Source of the DNA: Phycisphaeraceae bacterium
Lineage (GTDB): Bacteria > Planctomycetota > Phycisphaerae > Phycisphaerales > UBA1924
Assembly: GCA_019636615.1 (NCBI GenBank)
Contig: JAHBXF010000002.1
Span: forward strand, 1,738,001-1,802,000
DNA length: 64,000 nucleotides
Direction: 5' to 3'
The stretch's first letter is position 1; every line of letters begins with the position of its first letter. A model generated the notes under the pieces. The model worked only from the letters and a program-made list of their open reading frames with translations. It was not told the DNA's origin and ran no database searches. Positions 63,608 to 64,000 of this stretch are shown here, piece after piece. Made by a program: the position numbers and the translations under genes.

Positions 63608-64000
63608 GTGATCTTCGATCGACTCGTCGGACTATTCAGCGTTGACATGGGCATCGACCTGGGCACCTGCAACACACTCGTTGCGGTGCGCGGGCAGGGC
63701 ATCGTTCTCAACGAACCCAGCGTTGTCGCCGTCAAAAAGGGCACCAACCAGGTTCTCAAGAACGGCGAGGCCGTTGGTTGGACCGCCAAGGAGATGCTCG
63801 GCAAAACCCCCGGCTCCATCACCGCCGTGCGCCCTCTCAAGAACGGCGTCATCTCCGACTTTGAAATTACCGAGGCCATGCTCAGTTACTTCATCCGAAA
63901 GGTGAACGGCAAGAGCAAGATCATCGGCCCGCGCGTGGTTGTCAGCGTGCCCAGCGGCATCACCGCCGTTGAAAAACGCGCCGTCTTCGACTCGTGCGAG
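63608..64000 (+). CDS. mreB: Rod shape-determining protein MreB, 3' part outside window
   Basis: Actin-like ATPase that organises elongation of the cell wall. The 131 residues present include the amphipathic N-terminus ([20 protein letters not shown]), the phosphate 1 motif [36 protein letters not shown] and the connect segment [20 protein letters not shown] 63608 is the start. The frame runs off the window. A terminator 165 bp upstream separates it from the coiled-coil gene. Some planctomycetes have lost MreB; its presence agrees with a lineage that keeps peptidoglycan elongation. Confidence 0.95.
   Translation, partial: MIFDRLVGLFSVDMGIDLGTCNTLVAVRGQGIVLNEPSVVAVKKGTNQVLKNGEAVGWTAKEMLGKTPGSITAVRPLKNGVISDFEITEAMLSYFIRKVNGKSKIIGPRVVVSVPSGITAVEKRAVFDSCE

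Overview
The window looks like chromosomal DNA from a GC-rich planctomycete, most probably of the class Phycisphaerae. That is an inference from gene content and style: two unrelated membrane-anchored Ser/Thr kinases (one with TPR repeats), an FHA-GAF-SpoIIE phosphatase, a planctomycete-type sigma factor beside a kinase, a PEP-CTERM-like exported protein, small lipoproteins, tRNA genes without encoded CCA, and frequent GTG starts with 1-4 nt stop/start overlaps. I see no insertion sequence, prophage or CRISPR array.

Layout. 0-12.2 kb (all minus strand): a Tat-exported molybdenum hydroxylase operon (2Fe-2S, Mo, FAD subunits and a translationally coupled 80-aa Cys-rich protein), an orphan solute-binding protein, truA, a GT4 glycosyltransferase, gyrA, a STAS protein and the start of an L-asparaginase. 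12.4-14.0 kb: MOSC protein and MscS channel. 14.3-19.6 kb: tRNA-Pro, two perfect 106-bp repeats built from pieces of the tRNA-Pro 3' end, then an accessory stretch of small genes (two DinB proteins, SRPBCC, HxlR, ArsR, two VOC proteins, small membrane proteins) up to tRNA-Cys. 19.8-33.9 kb: a secreted protein with duplicated domains, an isolated nuoH, a GT2-GT4 fusion, trmL, a tandem redoxin-like protein without CXXC, a TrmH/SpoU methyltransferase, uppP-serA, two clpP paralogues and a metallophosphoesterase.

34-49.5 kb is the centre of interest: two divergent respiratory operons sharing a 200-bp intergenic region. Leftward runs lipoprotein-ccsBA-nrfH-nrfA (nitrite to ammonium). Rightward runs diheme cytochrome c-nosZ-membrane protein-nosD-nosF-nosY-nosL (nitrous oxide to N2; Sec-type, clade II), followed by ric, a CopD-like membrane protein and an NsrR-like Rrf2 regulator. 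No nitrite- or NO-reducing denitrification gene is in the window, so the region suggests a nitrite ammonifier that also consumes N2O.

49.5-64 kb: pdxH, a CPA1 antiporter, the TPR kinase, the PEP-CTERM-like protein, the FHA-GAF phosphatase, rmuC, a second kinase co-oriented with a sigma factor, a coiled-coil envelope protein and the 5' part of mreB. Coordinates include stop codons; where the longest open frame overruns a neighbour I moved the start to a position supported by a Shine-Dalgarno sequence, overlap or homology, and say so.
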